From contig NZ_JADALJ010000001.1 in NCBI RefSeq assembly GCF_014876185.1, positions 1,054,001 through 1,118,000 on the forward strand: a stretch of 64,000 bases of DNA, in the 5' to 3' direction. This document shows, one piece after another, positions 51,577-61,366 of this stretch; the stretch's first letter is position 1; each line of letters starts with the position of its first letter. Both the position numbers and the translations under genes were made by a program. The DNA comes from Rufibacter sp. LB8. GTDB taxonomy: Bacteria > Bacteroidota > Bacteroidia > Cytophagales > Hymenobacteraceae. The notes beneath the pieces were generated by a model that did not search any database, was not told the origin of the DNA, and saw only the letters and a list, made by a program, of their open reading frames with translations.

Positions 51577-53440
51577 AAACCTCCTCTACTATATCTTTCT
51601 CTATTTTGAGATTCTCAATGATAAACTGCTGGCGCTCCGGCGTGTTCTTGCCCATAAAGTAAGACAGCATCTTCTGGATGTTCTCGCCGGTTTTGCCCAT
51701 GATCACCGGCTCCAGCCGTATGTTGTCGCCAATGAACTTGCCAAACTCTTCCGGTGAAATCTCACCCAGCCCTTTAAAGCGCGTAATTTCTGGGTTTTTG
51801 CCCAATTTTCTGATAGCGTTCTGCTTCTCCTGCTCGTTGTAGCAGTAGATGGTCTCTTTCTTGTTGCGCACCCGGAACAAAGGCGTTTCCAGGATGTACA
51901 AGTGTCCGTTTTTCACCAGGTCTGGGAAGAACTGCAAAAAGAAGGTCATCAACAGCAACCGAATGTGCATACCGTCCACGTCAGCATCTGTTGCCACTAC
52001 CACGCGGTTGTAGCGCAAGCCTTCCAGGCCTTCTTCAATGTTTAAAGCATGTTGCAGCAGGTTGAATTCCTCGTTCTCATAGACCACTTTCTTTTTCAGC
52101 CCGAAACAGTTCAACGGTTTCCCGCGCAAACTGAACACCGCCTCTAACTCTACGTTGCGGGATTTGGTGATAGAGCCTGAGGCCGAGTCCCCTTCGGTAA
52201 TGAACAAGGTGGTCAAGGCTTCTTTCTCTAAATCTTTGCTCTCCGCGAAGTGGAAGCGGCAGTCACGCAGTTTCTTGTTGTGCAGGTTGGCTTTTTTGGC
52301 GCGTTGGTTGGCCAGCTTTTTAATGCCCGCCATGTCTTTGCGCTCGCGCTCACTTTGCTCAATGCGGCGACGCAGGGCATCTGCCACGGTTGGGTTCTTG
52401 TGCAGGTAATTGTCTAGATGCTCTTTGACATAGTCATTCACAAAGTTCCGCACGGTGGGCCCTTCATGCGCCATGTTAATGGAGCCCAGTTTGGTCTTGG
52501 TCTGGCTTTCAAACACCGGTTCCTGCACGCGTATAGCCACAGCCGCCACAATGGAACCTCTTATATCTGTGGCGTCATAATCTTTCTTGTAGAACTCGCG
52601 CACGGTTTTCACCACAGCTTCTCTAAAAGCCGCCAGGTGCGTACCGCCCTGGGTGGTATACTGTCCGTTCACGAAGGAATAATACTCCTCGCCGTAATCA
52701 TTGCCGTGGGTGAGCGCGAACTCAATATCCTCCCCTTTAATGTGGACGATAGGGTACCGCATGCTTTCCTCGGCAATCTTGCGGCTCAGCAAATCCTTCA
52801 AGCCGTTTTCAGACAAATACTTCTGCCCGTTAAAATGGATGGTGAGGCCGGCGTTGAGGTACACGTAGTTCCAGATCTGGTTTTCCAGGAACTCCGGAAT
52901 GAAATGGTAATTCTTGAAAATGGTGTCATCTGGCACGAAGACCGTGGTGGTCCCGTTGCGCTGGGTGGTGTCCTGCAGGGGTTCGTCGTTCACCAATTCG
53001 CCGCGCTCAAACTCGGCTACTTTGGTTTTGCCGTCACGCACCGACTGAATCTTGAACTGGGCCGACAAAGCGTTCACCGCCTTGGTTCCCACGCCGTTCA
53101 AGCCCACCGATTTCTGGAAGGCGCGGCTGTCATACTTACCACCGGTGTTAATCTTGCTCACGCAGTCAATAACCTTACCCAGCGGAATGCCGCGGCCGTA
53201 GTCACGCACCACCACTTTGTGGTCAGAGATTTTGACTTCAATGGTGCGGCCATGCCCCATCATGTGCTCATCAATGGAATTGTCAATCACCTCTTTCACC
53301 AGAATGTAAATCCCATCATCGGGAGAGGAGCCATCGCCTAGCTTGCCAATGTACATACCCGGGCGCAGCCGGATGTGTTCACGCCAGTCTAAGGAACGTA
53401 TACTATCCTCGTTGTAGGTAACATCAGTCAGTTCAGCCAT
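51569..53440 (-). CDS. parE: DNA topoisomerase IV subunit B
   Basis: ATPase subunit partner of ParC. GHKL ATP-binding motifs: [15 protein letters not shown] near residue 50, DYGRGIPLG near 78, and [24 protein letters not shown] lid near 100. The TOPRIM domain contains [16 protein letters not shown] near 420 and [17 protein letters not shown] near 495. The 623 residues match ParE rather than longer GyrB forms. Overlaps parC by 8 bp. Confidence 0.93.
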   Translation of the reverse strand: MAELTDVTYNEDSIRSLDWREHIRLRPGMYIGKLGDGSSPDDGIYILVKEVIDNSIDEHMMGHGRTIEVKISDHKVVVRDYGRGIPLGKVIDCVSKINTGGKYDSRAFQKSVGLNGVGTKAVNALSAQFKIQSVRDGKTKVAEFERGELVNDEPLQDTTQRNGTTTVFVPDDTIFKNYHFIPEFLENQIWNYVYLNAGLTIHFNGQKYLSENGLKDLLSRKIAEESMRYPIVHIKGEDIEFALTHGNDYGEEYYSFVNGQYTTQGGTHLAAFREAVVKTVREFYKKDYDATDIRGSIVAAVAIRVQEPVFESQTKTKLGSINMAHEGPTVRNFVNDYVKEHLDNYLHKNPTVADALRRRIEQSERERKDMAGIKKLANQRAKKANLHNKKLRDCRFHFAESKDLEKEALTTLFITEGDSASGSITKSRNVELEAVFSLRGKPLNCFGLKKKVVYENEEFNLLQHALNIEEGLEGLRYNRVVVATDADVDGMHIRLLLMTFFLQFFPDLVKNGHLYILETPLFRVRNKKETIYCYNEQEKQNAIRKLGKNPEITRFKGLGEISPEEFGKFIGDNIRLEPVIMGKTGENIQKMLSYFMGKNTPERQQFIIENLKIEKDIVEEVYA

Positions 53441-53769
53441 AGGGAACTTTTGGGTTTAGTAGTATTGGGTAAAATAAATGAATTTTTGAATGTACATTGC
53501 CAGGGAGCTGGCGGCAACCAGGCAGCGCAAAGACAAATTTAGTCTTTAAATGCGGTTTTACAGCGCCTGGGCTTTGATTCAGCCTGCGTTGTTTTGCTTT
53601 TATTTGTAACCAAATGTGCCACTTTCAGGTTCAATGGAGAGCTGCTATTTGCTTATAAATTTAGCTATTTTTATCTGCTAAATCAAAACAAACAACCATT
53701 TTGCTAATTATTTTAGCTTTTTAGTTTCTTTCATAACCGTTAACACCTTTCTAACTTCTGCCTTGCCCC
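53441..53769. other. Intergenic region between divergent parE and a permease gene
   Basis: About 330 bp, AT-rich next to the permease. It should hold both promoters. On the minus strand TAAATTTG (53535-53542) fits the -7 box, but the matching TTG is replaced by CTG at the right distance; no feature is certain. Confidence 0.4.
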
Positions 53770-54867
53770 ATGGAGCTAAAAATTCCCTCCTTCGCCAAGT
53801 ACGTCCTGATTCTGCTGGGGCTGTATTTGCTCCTTTTTTTCCTGCAGACCTTTAGCTCCATTCTTATTCCTCTTTGTTTCTCGGCGCTGTTTGCCTTGCT
53901 CCTGCTGCCCATGACGCGCGTGATGGAGCGGAAACTGCCCAGGGCTTTGGCCATAACCATCTGCCTGGTGCTGGTGATCATAGTGCTGGCGCTGTTGGTT
54001 TGGTTTCTGTCTTCTCAGCTGGCTAGTTTCTCAGAGGAGTTAAAGGAAATCAACTCTAAAATCTCCATGCTCATTGCCAAGTTCCAGGGGTTCTTGCAGG
54101 AACAGTTCGGGATTAAGCCTACCAACAAAAATGAATTCCTGGAGAAAGCCATGGGCACCATTACGCAGAGCGGGACGGCTTTTTTGGGAAGCACCATTTC
54201 GTTGACCACCGGCGCACTTACCGTGTTCACGCTTATTCCCATTTACGTGTTCTGTATGCTCTATTTCAGAGACCACCTGCGCCAGTTCATGTTCCAGTTC
54301 ATTGCCAACAACCGCCGCGGCTCACTCATGGACACTGTTGACAATATACAGCGCGTGGTGCAGGGCTATCTGTCGGGTTTGCTGATTGTGATCTGCATTG
54401 TGTCGGTACTCAACTCGGTGGGGCTGTTGGTCATGGGCGTGGAATATGCTATTTTCTTTGGCGTGCTGGCGGCCATTCTGACCATTATTCCTTACATAGG
54501 TATTCTGATTGGCGCGCTGTTCCCAGCGTTGTTTGTGCTGGTAGACACTGGTTCTATTGGGCAGGCGCTTATTGTGGTGGCTATCTTCGGGTTTGTGCAG
54601 TTTCTGGAAGGCAATTTCATCACGCCCTACATTGTAGGCTCCAGGGTGAGCATCAACCCATTTGCGGCCATTCTGGCCTTGATTATTGGCGGCGAAATCT
54701 GGGGCGCGCCCGGCATGATCCTTTCCATTCCCATCATCGCAATTCTCAAGGTGCTGTTTGACGCGTATGAACCGCTCAAGCCCTTCGGGTTTCTACTAAG
54801 TGACGTGCATCAGGAGAACAAAGAAAACAAGTTCCTTAAGAAACTCAAGCGTCAGAAAAATGAATAA
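53770..54867 (+). CDS. AI-2E family transporter (YdiK/TqsA-like permease)
   Basis: A 365-residue inner-membrane protein with about seven or eight segments. Typical features of the family: a paired N-terminal hydrophobic start (FAKYVLILLGLYLLLFFLQT), the middle helical region (FSEELKEINSKISMLIAKFQ), and VEYAIFFGVLAAILTIIPYI followed by the FLEGNFITPYIVGSRVSINP signature. Family members export diverse small molecules; AI-2 specificity is not implied. Confidence 0.88.
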   Translation: MELKIPSFAKYVLILLGLYLLLFFLQTFSSILIPLCFSALFALLLLPMTRVMERKLPRALAITICLVLVIIVLALLVWFLSSQLASFSEELKEINSKISMLIAKFQGFLQEQFGIKPTNKNEFLEKAMGTITQSGTAFLGSTISLTTGALTVFTLIPIYVFCMLYFRDHLRQFMFQFIANNRRGSLMDTVDNIQRVVQGYLSGLLIVICIVSVLNSVGLLVMGVEYAIFFGVLAAILTIIPYIGILIGALFPALFVLVDTGSIGQALIVVAIFGFVQFLEGNFITPYIVGSRVSINPFAAILALIIGGEIWGAPGMILSIPIIAILKVLFDAYEPLKPFGFLLSDVHQENKENKFLKKLKRQKNE

Positions 54868-54868
54868 T

Positions 54869-54908
54869 CCCGTTTTGGGGCTCATTTCTGAAAATGAGCC
54901 CCAAAACG
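54869..54908. repeat. Dispersed palindrome, copy 10
   Basis: CGTTTTGGGGCTCATTT / AAATGAGCCCCAAAACG; the change in one arm is compensated in the other. Directly after the permease stop, probable terminator. Confidence 0.85.
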
Positions 54909-55051
54909 CCGCAACCAATTCTGTTAAACGCCAGTATATAAACATCTGTCTGCATAAGTAGCTGGCTCATTGGGACCAAGACTCCTGAAATTCAGTTAAT
55001 GCTTTACTTACATACAGCCTTAAATTACATCAAAACCTGATACAGGAATTA

Positions 55052-55116
55052 TAGATTTGGATATAGTGCCGCCCCGTACAGGGGCAAGAGAAAGCAGCCT
55101 TCTGGCTGCTTTTTTG
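55052..55116 (+). ncRNA. Possible small RNA or isolated terminator
   Basis: TAGATTTG (55052-55059) matches the Bacteroidota -7 box, though no TTG lies 19 nt upstream. It is followed within 50 bp by CCCC-GTACA-GGGG and then a strong hairpin AAGCAGCC-TTCT-GGCTGCTT with T6. No gene ends just before, so a short transcript of about 50 nt is conceivable. Confidence 0.3.
55090..55116 (+). terminator. Isolated intrinsic terminator
   Basis: AAAGCAGCC / GGCTGCTTT with a TTCT loop and a T6 tail, about 220 bp after the permease gene. Confidence 0.75.
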
Positions 55117-55128
55117 GTTTCTGGGGTT

Positions 55129-55170
55129 TGCGTTTTCGGGCTCATTTCTGGAAACGGAGCCAAAAACGGG
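55129..55170. repeat. Dispersed palindrome, copy 11
   Basis: GCGTTTTCGGGCTCATTT with degenerate right arm (AAACGGAGCCAAAAACGG). Confidence 0.75.
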
Positions 55171-55288
55171 ATAGCGTTAGCAAAGCTAAAAAGACTAGCT
55201 TTCCAGAGTATTGAAATGAAACGATATTGCCCGTAATTGAGTTAAGAAAGAGGCAGTGCTGCTGCCGCCTGAACCTTAAGAAACGCGC

Positions 55289-56683
55289 GTGTACGCCATC
55301 ATAGACATTGAAACTACCGGCAGTCAGCCCGCCGATGACCGGATTACCGAGATCGCCATTTTCATCCATGACGGAGAGAAAGTGGTGGACCAGTTCCATT
55401 CGCTCATTAACCCGGGCCGCTCCATTCCTTTCTTTATTTCGCAGCTCACCGGCATTACCGATGACATGGTGCGCGACGCGCCAAAGTTTCATGAAGTGGC
55501 CCGCCAGATTGTGCAGATCACCGAGGGCAATGTATTTGTGGCTCACAACGTGCGGTTTGACTATTCCTTCGTGAAAAAAGAGTTTGCGGATCTGGGTTTC
55601 AACTTCCAACGGAAAACTTTGTGTACGGTGCGCCTGAGCCGGAAACTGATGCCGGGCCTGCCTTCTTACAGTTTGGGCAAACTGTGCCAGAGCATTGACA
55701 TTCCACTGCGCATGCGCCACCGCGCCATTGGCGACGCCGAGGCCACCGCCGTACTGTTTGACCGCCTGCTCAAGATTGACGCTGATAAAGTAAATGCAGA
55801 TCAGGACGAAAAGCTGGGCTCCGCCATTTCCCGTGAAATCAAGACCTCGCTCCTGCCGCCGGCCATCAGCAAAGAAATGGTGGACGCGCTGCCGCTGGAG
55901 GCCGGCGTGTATTATTTCCATGATGAGACCGGCGAGATTATTTACGTGGGCAAAAGCAAAAGCATCAAAAAGCGCATCATTCAGCACTTTAACATTGATT
56001 ACAAGAGCAAGAAATCTGTGGAGTTCAAGAACCGCATCGCCAGCATCAGTTATGAGCGAACGGGTTCTGAGTTGGTGGCCTTGCTGTTTGAGTCTGATGA
56101 AATCAAGAAACGGAAACCGTACTACAACCGTGCCCAGCGCCGCAGCGTGTTCCATTCCGGCATTTACTCGTATATAGACCAGGACGGTTATCTGCGGCTT
56201 ACGTTTCAGAAATCAAGGGATGCGGTGCCGCCGCTGCTCACCATGGCCAACCAATTTCAGGCCAAGAATTTCCTGCACAGCCGCGTACAGAAATACAACC
56301 TCTGCCAGAAACTCTGCGATTTGTATAAGTCAAACGGCGCTTGTTTTGATTACCAGGTGCACCAGTGCAACGGCGCCTGCGTGGGAAAAGAGGCACCAGA
56401 AGAATACAACAAGCGCGTGACCGAAGCCATGGACGCCTTTAAATATGACTACGGTTCCTTTGTGGTGATTGGCAAAGGCCGCAGCGCCGACGAGAAATCT
56501 GTGGTGGTGGTAGACAACGGACGTTACCTGGGCTTTGGCTACATGGACGAAACGTTCAGCGCCACCGGTCTGGAGGATTTCAAGGATGTGATCAAATATT
56601 ACAATGACAACAAAGACACGCAGCAGATTATACGCGGTTACCTCAGAACGTCGCACAAAGACAAAGTCTTGATTTTTGACTGA
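55289..56683 (+). CDS. DEDDh exonuclease fused to a UvrC-like GIY-YIG domain
   Basis: A 464-residue cytoplasmic protein. Residues 1-170 form a DnaQ-like proofreading exonuclease: YAIIDIETTG (motif I), VFVAHNVRFDYSFV (motif II) and HRAIGDAEATAVLF (motif III). Residues about 200-285 form a GIY-YIG domain (EAGVYYFHDETGEIIYVGKS), and a C-terminal Cys-containing region (CFDYQVHQCNGACVG) resembles the UvrC metal-binding part. It begins with GTG. Such fusions are annotated as DNA polymerase III epsilon-like or Cho-like repair nucleases. Confidence 0.88.
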   Translation: MYAIIDIETTGSQPADDRITEIAIFIHDGEKVVDQFHSLINPGRSIPFFISQLTGITDDMVRDAPKFHEVARQIVQITEGNVFVAHNVRFDYSFVKKEFADLGFNFQRKTLCTVRLSRKLMPGLPSYSLGKLCQSIDIPLRMRHRAIGDAEATAVLFDRLLKIDADKVNADQDEKLGSAISREIKTSLLPPAISKEMVDALPLEAGVYYFHDETGEIIYVGKSKSIKKRIIQHFNIDYKSKKSVEFKNRIASISYERTGSELVALLFESDEIKKRKPYYNRAQRRSVFHSGIYSYIDQDGYLRLTFQKSRDAVPPLLTMANQFQAKNFLHSRVQKYNLCQKLCDLYKSNGACFDYQVHQCNGACVGKEAPEEYNKRVTEAMDAFKYDYGSFVVIGKGRSADEKSVVVVDNGRYLGFGYMDETFSATGLEDFKDVIKYYNDNKDTQQIIRGYLRTSHKDKVLIFD

Positions 56684-56730
56684 TTCCTGTTTTCGGGCTC
56701 ATTTCCAGAAATGAGCCCGAAAACAGGAAT
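56683..56730. repeat. Dispersed palindrome, copy 12 (convergent junction)
   Basis: ATTCCTGTTTTCGGGCTCATTT and its exact complement around CCAG. It fills the gap between convergent genes; probable bidirectional terminator. Confidence 0.85.
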
Positions 56731-56734
56731 TCTT

Positions 56735-58324
56735 TTAATGTAACCGGTGCCGCAGGAGCCAGCCTTCGCCGTTGAATTCATTGGCTTTGGGTGAATGCTC
56801 TCTCACTTTCACGGCTTTGTGCCGCGGGTATTCATTTCCGTCTTTTTCATCCAACACCAGAAGTTTAGCGCCGCCTTTCCAATTCTCCGGAATTTTCAGA
56901 ACATCTGAGCCTTCGCCGCCAACCCAGGTAATGTCCATTTTATTGGGTCCAGTACCGCTTATTTCCAGTTCATCTGCTTTGCCCAGGCCAAACAGCTCAA
57001 TGGATTTGGTCACGCCTGCTTTAAAGGTTTTCTGGTGCACCAGCGTGGGCGGGTCTTTTTTAGGGGAAGTCCAAAGCTGCACGGTCACATCGCCGTTTTC
57101 CAGGTACTGCACCAAGAACTTGTCTTTTTCATCGGTGCCAGGCAATAATACTTCTTTGTTCAGTTGCAGGTAAAATAAATCGGCGGCTCTGGCTAATTGG
57201 TCTCGGCGGGTTTTGAGTTTGGCGGTGAACTGCTTGGCGGTTAATTTCCTGATCTGCGGGGGCCAATTAAGCAACGCGTTTTCAATCACGGTGTCGGCCA
57301 GTTTCACCTGCAAGTCTTGGGCAATCTGTTGGAAGTCTTCTCGGGTGAGGTAGGCAAGAAAGTAGGCGTCCATGCGTTTAGAGGCGTTAATCAGCCCCTT
57401 TACGTTGGCCTTGCTGATGGTCTTGTCGAAACTCTGGTAATTGGGCTTGAACAAACTCACAAAAGCCGTGAGCACGCCGTCATGGAATTTAAAGAAGGCA
57501 TGGTCCCGGTCGCGGGGAATGGCGCCATAGGTGGTCTTTCCTTCTTTTTCATGCACGCCCCAGCGCCATTGGTCTTCGCGGCGGCTCCAGTCACTCAGCC
57601 ACATGTCAAACAACCGGCTGGTTAAGTAACGCCGCGCCTCCACCTGGTGGTTGGGGTCTTCCATCAATTTCTCGAAGGCTTTTTTGGAACTCACCACTTC
57701 CGCCGGATTCCCGAAACTCGCTTTCTTTTCCCAGTTGCCGTCGGGCCGTTCTTCCACCAAAGCCAGCGTGTTGGCGAACTCCGCCCTGAACTCGCCCAGC
57801 GCCGGGTCATCTGGAATAAACACCAGCGCCGGATTAGTATGGTACACGCCGGCCGCATTGGCCAGGTGCGGCACAATAAACGCCCCGTACGGATGAATCA
57901 CGCTGGTTTGGTCACGCATGAGATTGGCTACAAAGGTTTTCTGTAAGCCTTTAGGCAACGCTTTTGACGGATCTTTATCAATGGAACGCAGCACAAATTC
58001 ACGGCCCACCGAATCTTGCAGGCGCAGGTTTTTGGTCTGGAAACTTCCTCCTTGTTTAATGGGTGTTACGCCACCTTTGAATTTTTCTACCCAGAAAAAA
58101 GGCGCCGCTACCGGCTCGGCCCACACCTGCCGGTAATGCCGGCCCCACCAAAACCGGTGAAAGGCGTTTTTAATGTAATGCGGGCCCGCGGCCACCGTTA
58201 CGGTAGAGTCTTTCTGTTGCGCGGTGGCAGCAACTGGTCTTAATACAGAAAGGAAAAACAGGAAAAACCAGAGGCAAACCCATGATGTTTTGCTGGCAAC
58301 CGTAAACTTTATAAGAAAATTCAT
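56735..58324 (-). CDS. Exported protein with kinase-like DWxR / DRD motifs, paralogue A
   Basis: A 529-residue exported protein (signal ending RPVAATAQ). Motifs in order: HRFWWGRHYRQVWAEPV near residue 55, EFVLRSIDKDPSKALPKG near 108, FDMWLSDWSRREDQWRWGVH near 240 and GAIPRDRDHAFFKFHDG near 270. The pair DWxRxxxQWxW and PxDRDxAFFKF resembles the catalytic-loop and metal motifs of FAM20/CotH/HipA-type kinases; this is inference. It is divergent from, and clearly paralogous to, the next gene, 98 bp away. Confidence 0.6.
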   Translation of the reverse strand: MNFLIKFTVASKTSWVCLWFFLFFLSVLRPVAATAQQKDSTVTVAAGPHYIKNAFHRFWWGRHYRQVWAEPVAAPFFWVEKFKGGVTPIKQGGSFQTKNLRLQDSVGREFVLRSIDKDPSKALPKGLQKTFVANLMRDQTSVIHPYGAFIVPHLANAAGVYHTNPALVFIPDDPALGEFRAEFANTLALVEERPDGNWEKKASFGNPAEVVSSKKAFEKLMEDPNHQVEARRYLTSRLFDMWLSDWSRREDQWRWGVHEKEGKTTYGAIPRDRDHAFFKFHDGVLTAFVSLFKPNYQSFDKTISKANVKGLINASKRMDAYFLAYLTREDFQQIAQDLQVKLADTVIENALLNWPPQIRKLTAKQFTAKLKTRRDQLARAADLFYLQLNKEVLLPGTDEKDKFLVQYLENGDVTVQLWTSPKKDPPTLVHQKTFKAGVTKSIELFGLGKADELEISGTGPNKMDITWVGGEGSDVLKIPENWKGGAKLLVLDEKDGNEYPRHKAVKVREHSPKANEFNGEGWLLRHRLH

Positions 58325-58422
58325 GTGGGTATTTATACTTAGAAAGCAAGTCAGAGGTTCAGCGGCCTTATTAGGAAAACCTTTATGGGGCGCAGGCGGT
58401 AAGGCAGAAAAGAAATTAGAAC

Positions 58423-60021
58423 ATGCAAAGAGTAATATACATCTGTCTTTTCCTTTCGGTGGCGTTGGTAACCAGCTGCGGCAAGAAAAACTATTTCCAG
58501 GAGTCAGCCTTGGCGGGGCCGGTTACCTCTGAGACCCGCGCCAAGTGGGATTCTGCCCTGGTGGTGGCCGGCAAACATTATGACCGCGGGTTCTGGCACC
58601 GGTTGTGGTGGGGTTCGCATTACCGTAAAGTCTGGGCACAACCGGTCCGGTTACCAGTGCTGGACCTCAAACGCATGCACGGCGGATTAGTGCCGCAGAA
58701 ACTGGGCGGAGGTTTCCAGACCACCAGCCTTACCTTAGAAAACGAGAAAGGCCGCGAATATGCCCTTCGCAGCGTTGACAAAGATCCCAAAGACATTCTT
58801 CCCAAAGGCCTCCGTAAAACTGGGCTTACCAATCTTTTGAGAGACCAAACATCGGCGGGCTTGCCGTACGGGGCGGTGGTGGTGTCTGGGTTAGCCGAAG
58901 GCGCCAAGATTCCGCACAGCCATCCGCGCTACGTGTACATTCCTACCAACATAGAGAAACTGGAGAACATCTCGCCAGATTTTGAAGACAAGGTGTTTCT
59001 GCTGGAAGAGAAATACGAAGGCAAAGAAGCCCTTACCCGCTATTTAGGCAAAGCCAAAGATTTGGTGGATTCAGAGGAATTCCTGAAAAACAGATTCGCC
59101 AAACACTCTCACTTACCAGACCAGGTGGCTTTTGCAAAGGCGCGTTTGTTTGACGTGTTCATCGGCGACTGGGATCGGCACGAAGGCCAATGGCAATGGG
59201 CGGTCTATGACACAGGCTCGGTTACTTCATACGCCCCCGTTCCCAAAGACAGAGACCAGGCTTTTTTTAAATTTGATGACGGGTTTGTTCCTTGGTTGTT
59301 CAGCCGGCGGTGGGCGCCTTTGAGCAAAATGAAAACGTTTCACAAGGATGTGACTTCCGTGAAAGGCTACCTGCAAAACGCCCAGTTCATTGATGAACGC
59401 TGCCTGAACGAGGTGACCTTAGAACAATGGCAGGCGCTGGCGCAGGAATTACAGACCGGCCTCACTGACCAAGTTTTGCAAGATGCCATAAACCGAATGC
59501 CGACCGAAGTATATCCTTTAGTAGGCCCAGACCTTTTGAAAAAACTGAAAGCCAGACGAGCCCAACTGCCAAAAATAGCCCAGCAAATGTACCTCCGCTT
59601 CGCCAAAAACGTGGTGGTGCCGGGCACCGATGAAAAAGAAAAATTTGTGGTGGAGCGCCTGCCCAACGGCGACACGCGGGTACTGGTGTTGCAGGAAAAC
59701 AAAGAGAAGAAAGAGCAGTCACAGTTAGTCTTTGACCGCGTGTTCAAGAAAGGCGAAACCAAAACCATTACGCTGCACGGGCTGGCCGCCTCAGATGAAT
59801 TCATTATTACCGGTAAGGCAGACCGCGGCATCACCGTGCACATCTACGGCGGCATGGGTGAAGATGAAATTAAAGACACGTCCCACGTGAGCGGCTGGGG
59901 CAAGAAAACCAAAGTCTATGACACCCGCCAGGGCATGGTGGCCGAAGAAAAAGGCAAGGAAACCAAAATCTACAAAAGCAAAAATACCGTGGTACACGCC
60001 TTTGACCGTGAAGGAATCTAA
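58423..60021 (+). CDS. Lipoprotein with kinase-like DWDRH / DRD motifs, paralogue B
   Basis: A 532-residue lipoprotein (FLSVALVTSCGKK), paralogue of the divergent gene at 56735. Motifs match in order and spacing: HRLWWGSHYRKVWAQPVRLP, EYALRSVDKDPKDILPKG, FDVFIGDWDRHEGQWQWAVY near residue 245 and APVPKDRDQAFFKFDDG. Here the loop reads GDWDRHEGQW, closer to a kinase-type DxDRH loop than in paralogue A. Homologous regions elsewhere in Bacteroidota sit in front of outer-membrane barrels; no barrel is present here. No function is established. Confidence 0.6.
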   Translation: MQRVIYICLFLSVALVTSCGKKNYFQESALAGPVTSETRAKWDSALVVAGKHYDRGFWHRLWWGSHYRKVWAQPVRLPVLDLKRMHGGLVPQKLGGGFQTTSLTLENEKGREYALRSVDKDPKDILPKGLRKTGLTNLLRDQTSAGLPYGAVVVSGLAEGAKIPHSHPRYVYIPTNIEKLENISPDFEDKVFLLEEKYEGKEALTRYLGKAKDLVDSEEFLKNRFAKHSHLPDQVAFAKARLFDVFIGDWDRHEGQWQWAVYDTGSVTSYAPVPKDRDQAFFKFDDGFVPWLFSRRWAPLSKMKTFHKDVTSVKGYLQNAQFIDERCLNEVTLEQWQALAQELQTGLTDQVLQDAINRMPTEVYPLVGPDLLKKLKARRAQLPKIAQQMYLRFAKNVVVPGTDEKEKFVVERLPNGDTRVLVLQENKEKKEQSQLVFDRVFKKGETKTITLHGLAASDEFIITGKADRGITVHIYGGMGEDEIKDTSHVSGWGKKTKVYDTRQGMVAEEKGKETKIYKSKNTVVHAFDREGI

Positions 60022-60025
60022 ATAA

Positions 60026-60075
60026 AATTCCCGTTTTCGGGCTCATTTACAGAAATGAGCCCGAAAACGGGAATT
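60026..60075. repeat. Dispersed palindrome, copy 13 (convergent junction)
   Basis: AATTCCCGTTTTCGGGC... with exact complementary arm around ACAG. It separates two convergent genes; probable bidirectional terminator. Confidence 0.87.
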
Positions 60076-60091
60076 CTTTCGGAACGCAATA

Positions 60092-61171
60092 TTAAGCAGC
60101 GTCCTTCTCCAGGGTTTCCAACATTCTTATCACAAATTCCTCGGTGCGGGATAAGTGGGGCTGCTCCTTTTTCTTTTTGGCGTCGTGCTTGCGCAGGTAA
60201 TCAATGAGCTTGTCTTGCTTGAACAGGCTGGTCACTTCCGGGTGAATGTAATATTTGCTGCAGACGGTGGGCGTGTTTCCCAATTCTTTGGCCACCAATT
60301 TCACGGCTTCCTTCACAGATTTCTCTTTCTCCAGTTCGGGGTTTTCGTCTAGAATCTGCTCCAGGCATTCTACCATGAGCACGGTGCCGCCCCAGGTCCT
60401 GAAATCTTTGGCCGTAAACTCCTCCCCGCTCAACTCCCGAAGGTATTCGTTCACATCACCAGATTCCACAGCTTGCCGCTGGCCGTTTTCATCATAGTAC
60501 TGAAACAAATCATACCCCGGAATGTCCTGGCATTGTTTCACCAGGCGGGCCAGCCGTTTGTCTTTGATGCTGATTTGGTGCGGCACGCCTTTCTTCCCCA
60601 CAAATTCCAGGTGCAACTGGTCACCTACAATCTTCACATGGCGGTCGCGCAGCGTGGTGAGCCCGAAGGATTTGTTTTCCCTGGCATAGGCTTTGTTCCC
60701 GATTCTAATGAAAGAATGGTCCAGCAACTCCACCACAATGGCCAGAATCTTGCGTTTCTCCAGTTTCTTCAGCCGCAGGTCTTTCTCAATCTGCTCTCTA
60801 ATGGTGGGCAACACCTTCCCGAAGGCCCGCATGCGCCCAAACTTGTTTAAACTGCGCACCGCATTCCATTGCGGATGGTACATGTATTGCTTGCGGCCTT
60901 TCTCATCCCGGCCCGTGACCTGTATGTGCCCGTTCGGCGAAGGACAGATCCAGACATTGGTCCAGGCGGGCGGAATCACCAGTTTTGTCAGGCGGTCCAG
61001 TATTTTGGCATCGGTTACTTTTTCGCCTTTGGCGGTGAGGAATTCGGTTTTTTTACCATTCTGCGCTCTGGTGAAACCAGGTTTGGTGTCTGGTATATAG
61101 CGCAGGCCCGCCTGCTCGGCGAAGGCTTTATAGTCAATGCCGGTTGATTCGGCGTTTTGGGGTTCTTCCAT
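60092..61171 (-). CDS. DNA topoisomerase IB
   Basis: Type IB (eukaryote/poxvirus-like) topoisomerase that relaxes supercoils through a 3'-phosphotyrosyl intermediate. N-terminal domain: IPPAWTNVWICPSPNGHIQV near residue 90. Catalytic domain: LLDHSFIRIGNKAYARENKS (Arg), LEFVGKKGVPHQ (Lys), KDFRTWGGTV (Arg) and the nucleophile Tyr in CSKYYIHPEV near 312. At 359 residues it is the normal bacterial form. Starts just before the intergenic region shared with the M48 gene. Confidence 0.92.
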   Translation of the reverse strand: MEEPQNAESTGIDYKAFAEQAGLRYIPDTKPGFTRAQNGKKTEFLTAKGEKVTDAKILDRLTKLVIPPAWTNVWICPSPNGHIQVTGRDEKGRKQYMYHPQWNAVRSLNKFGRMRAFGKVLPTIREQIEKDLRLKKLEKRKILAIVVELLDHSFIRIGNKAYARENKSFGLTTLRDRHVKIVGDQLHLEFVGKKGVPHQISIKDKRLARLVKQCQDIPGYDLFQYYDENGQRQAVESGDVNEYLRELSGEEFTAKDFRTWGGTVLMVECLEQILDENPELEKEKSVKEAVKLVAKELGNTPTVCSKYYIHPEVTSLFKQDKLIDYLRKHDAKKKKEQPHLSRTEEFVIRMLETLEKDAA

Positions 61172-61225
61172 GGTTGGGATTAGTGGAATTTGTCATTTAA
61201 CTTTTAAAACCCAGAAAAGTTATGG

Positions 61226-61271
61226 TTTCCATTTTCGGGCTCATTTCCGGAATGGAGCCCGAAAACGGAAA
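61226..61271. repeat. Dispersed palindrome, copy 14
   Basis: TTTCCATTTTCGGGCTCATTTCC / GGAATGGAGCCCGAAAACGGAAA, two mismatches. It lies between two divergent genes, so here it cannot be a simple terminator of either. Confidence 0.78.
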
Positions 61272-61366
61272 ATACAGGGCAGTACGTTCTGAGCCGAGCG
61301 CCAGTCATATCAAATATGCGCCGCTTGCGTAGTAGAGTACAACTTATTTCTATATTGAGGCCTCCT

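Noticed and set aside
52418..53341. Long plus-strand frame (307 codons) opposite parE
   Set aside because: parE is unmistakable on the other strand; the frame is His/Val-rich, as is typical of shadows.
55142..56155. Long minus-strand frame (337 codons) opposite the exonuclease gene
   Set aside because: The plus strand has clear DEDDh and GIY-YIG motifs; the minus frame is a codon-bias shadow.
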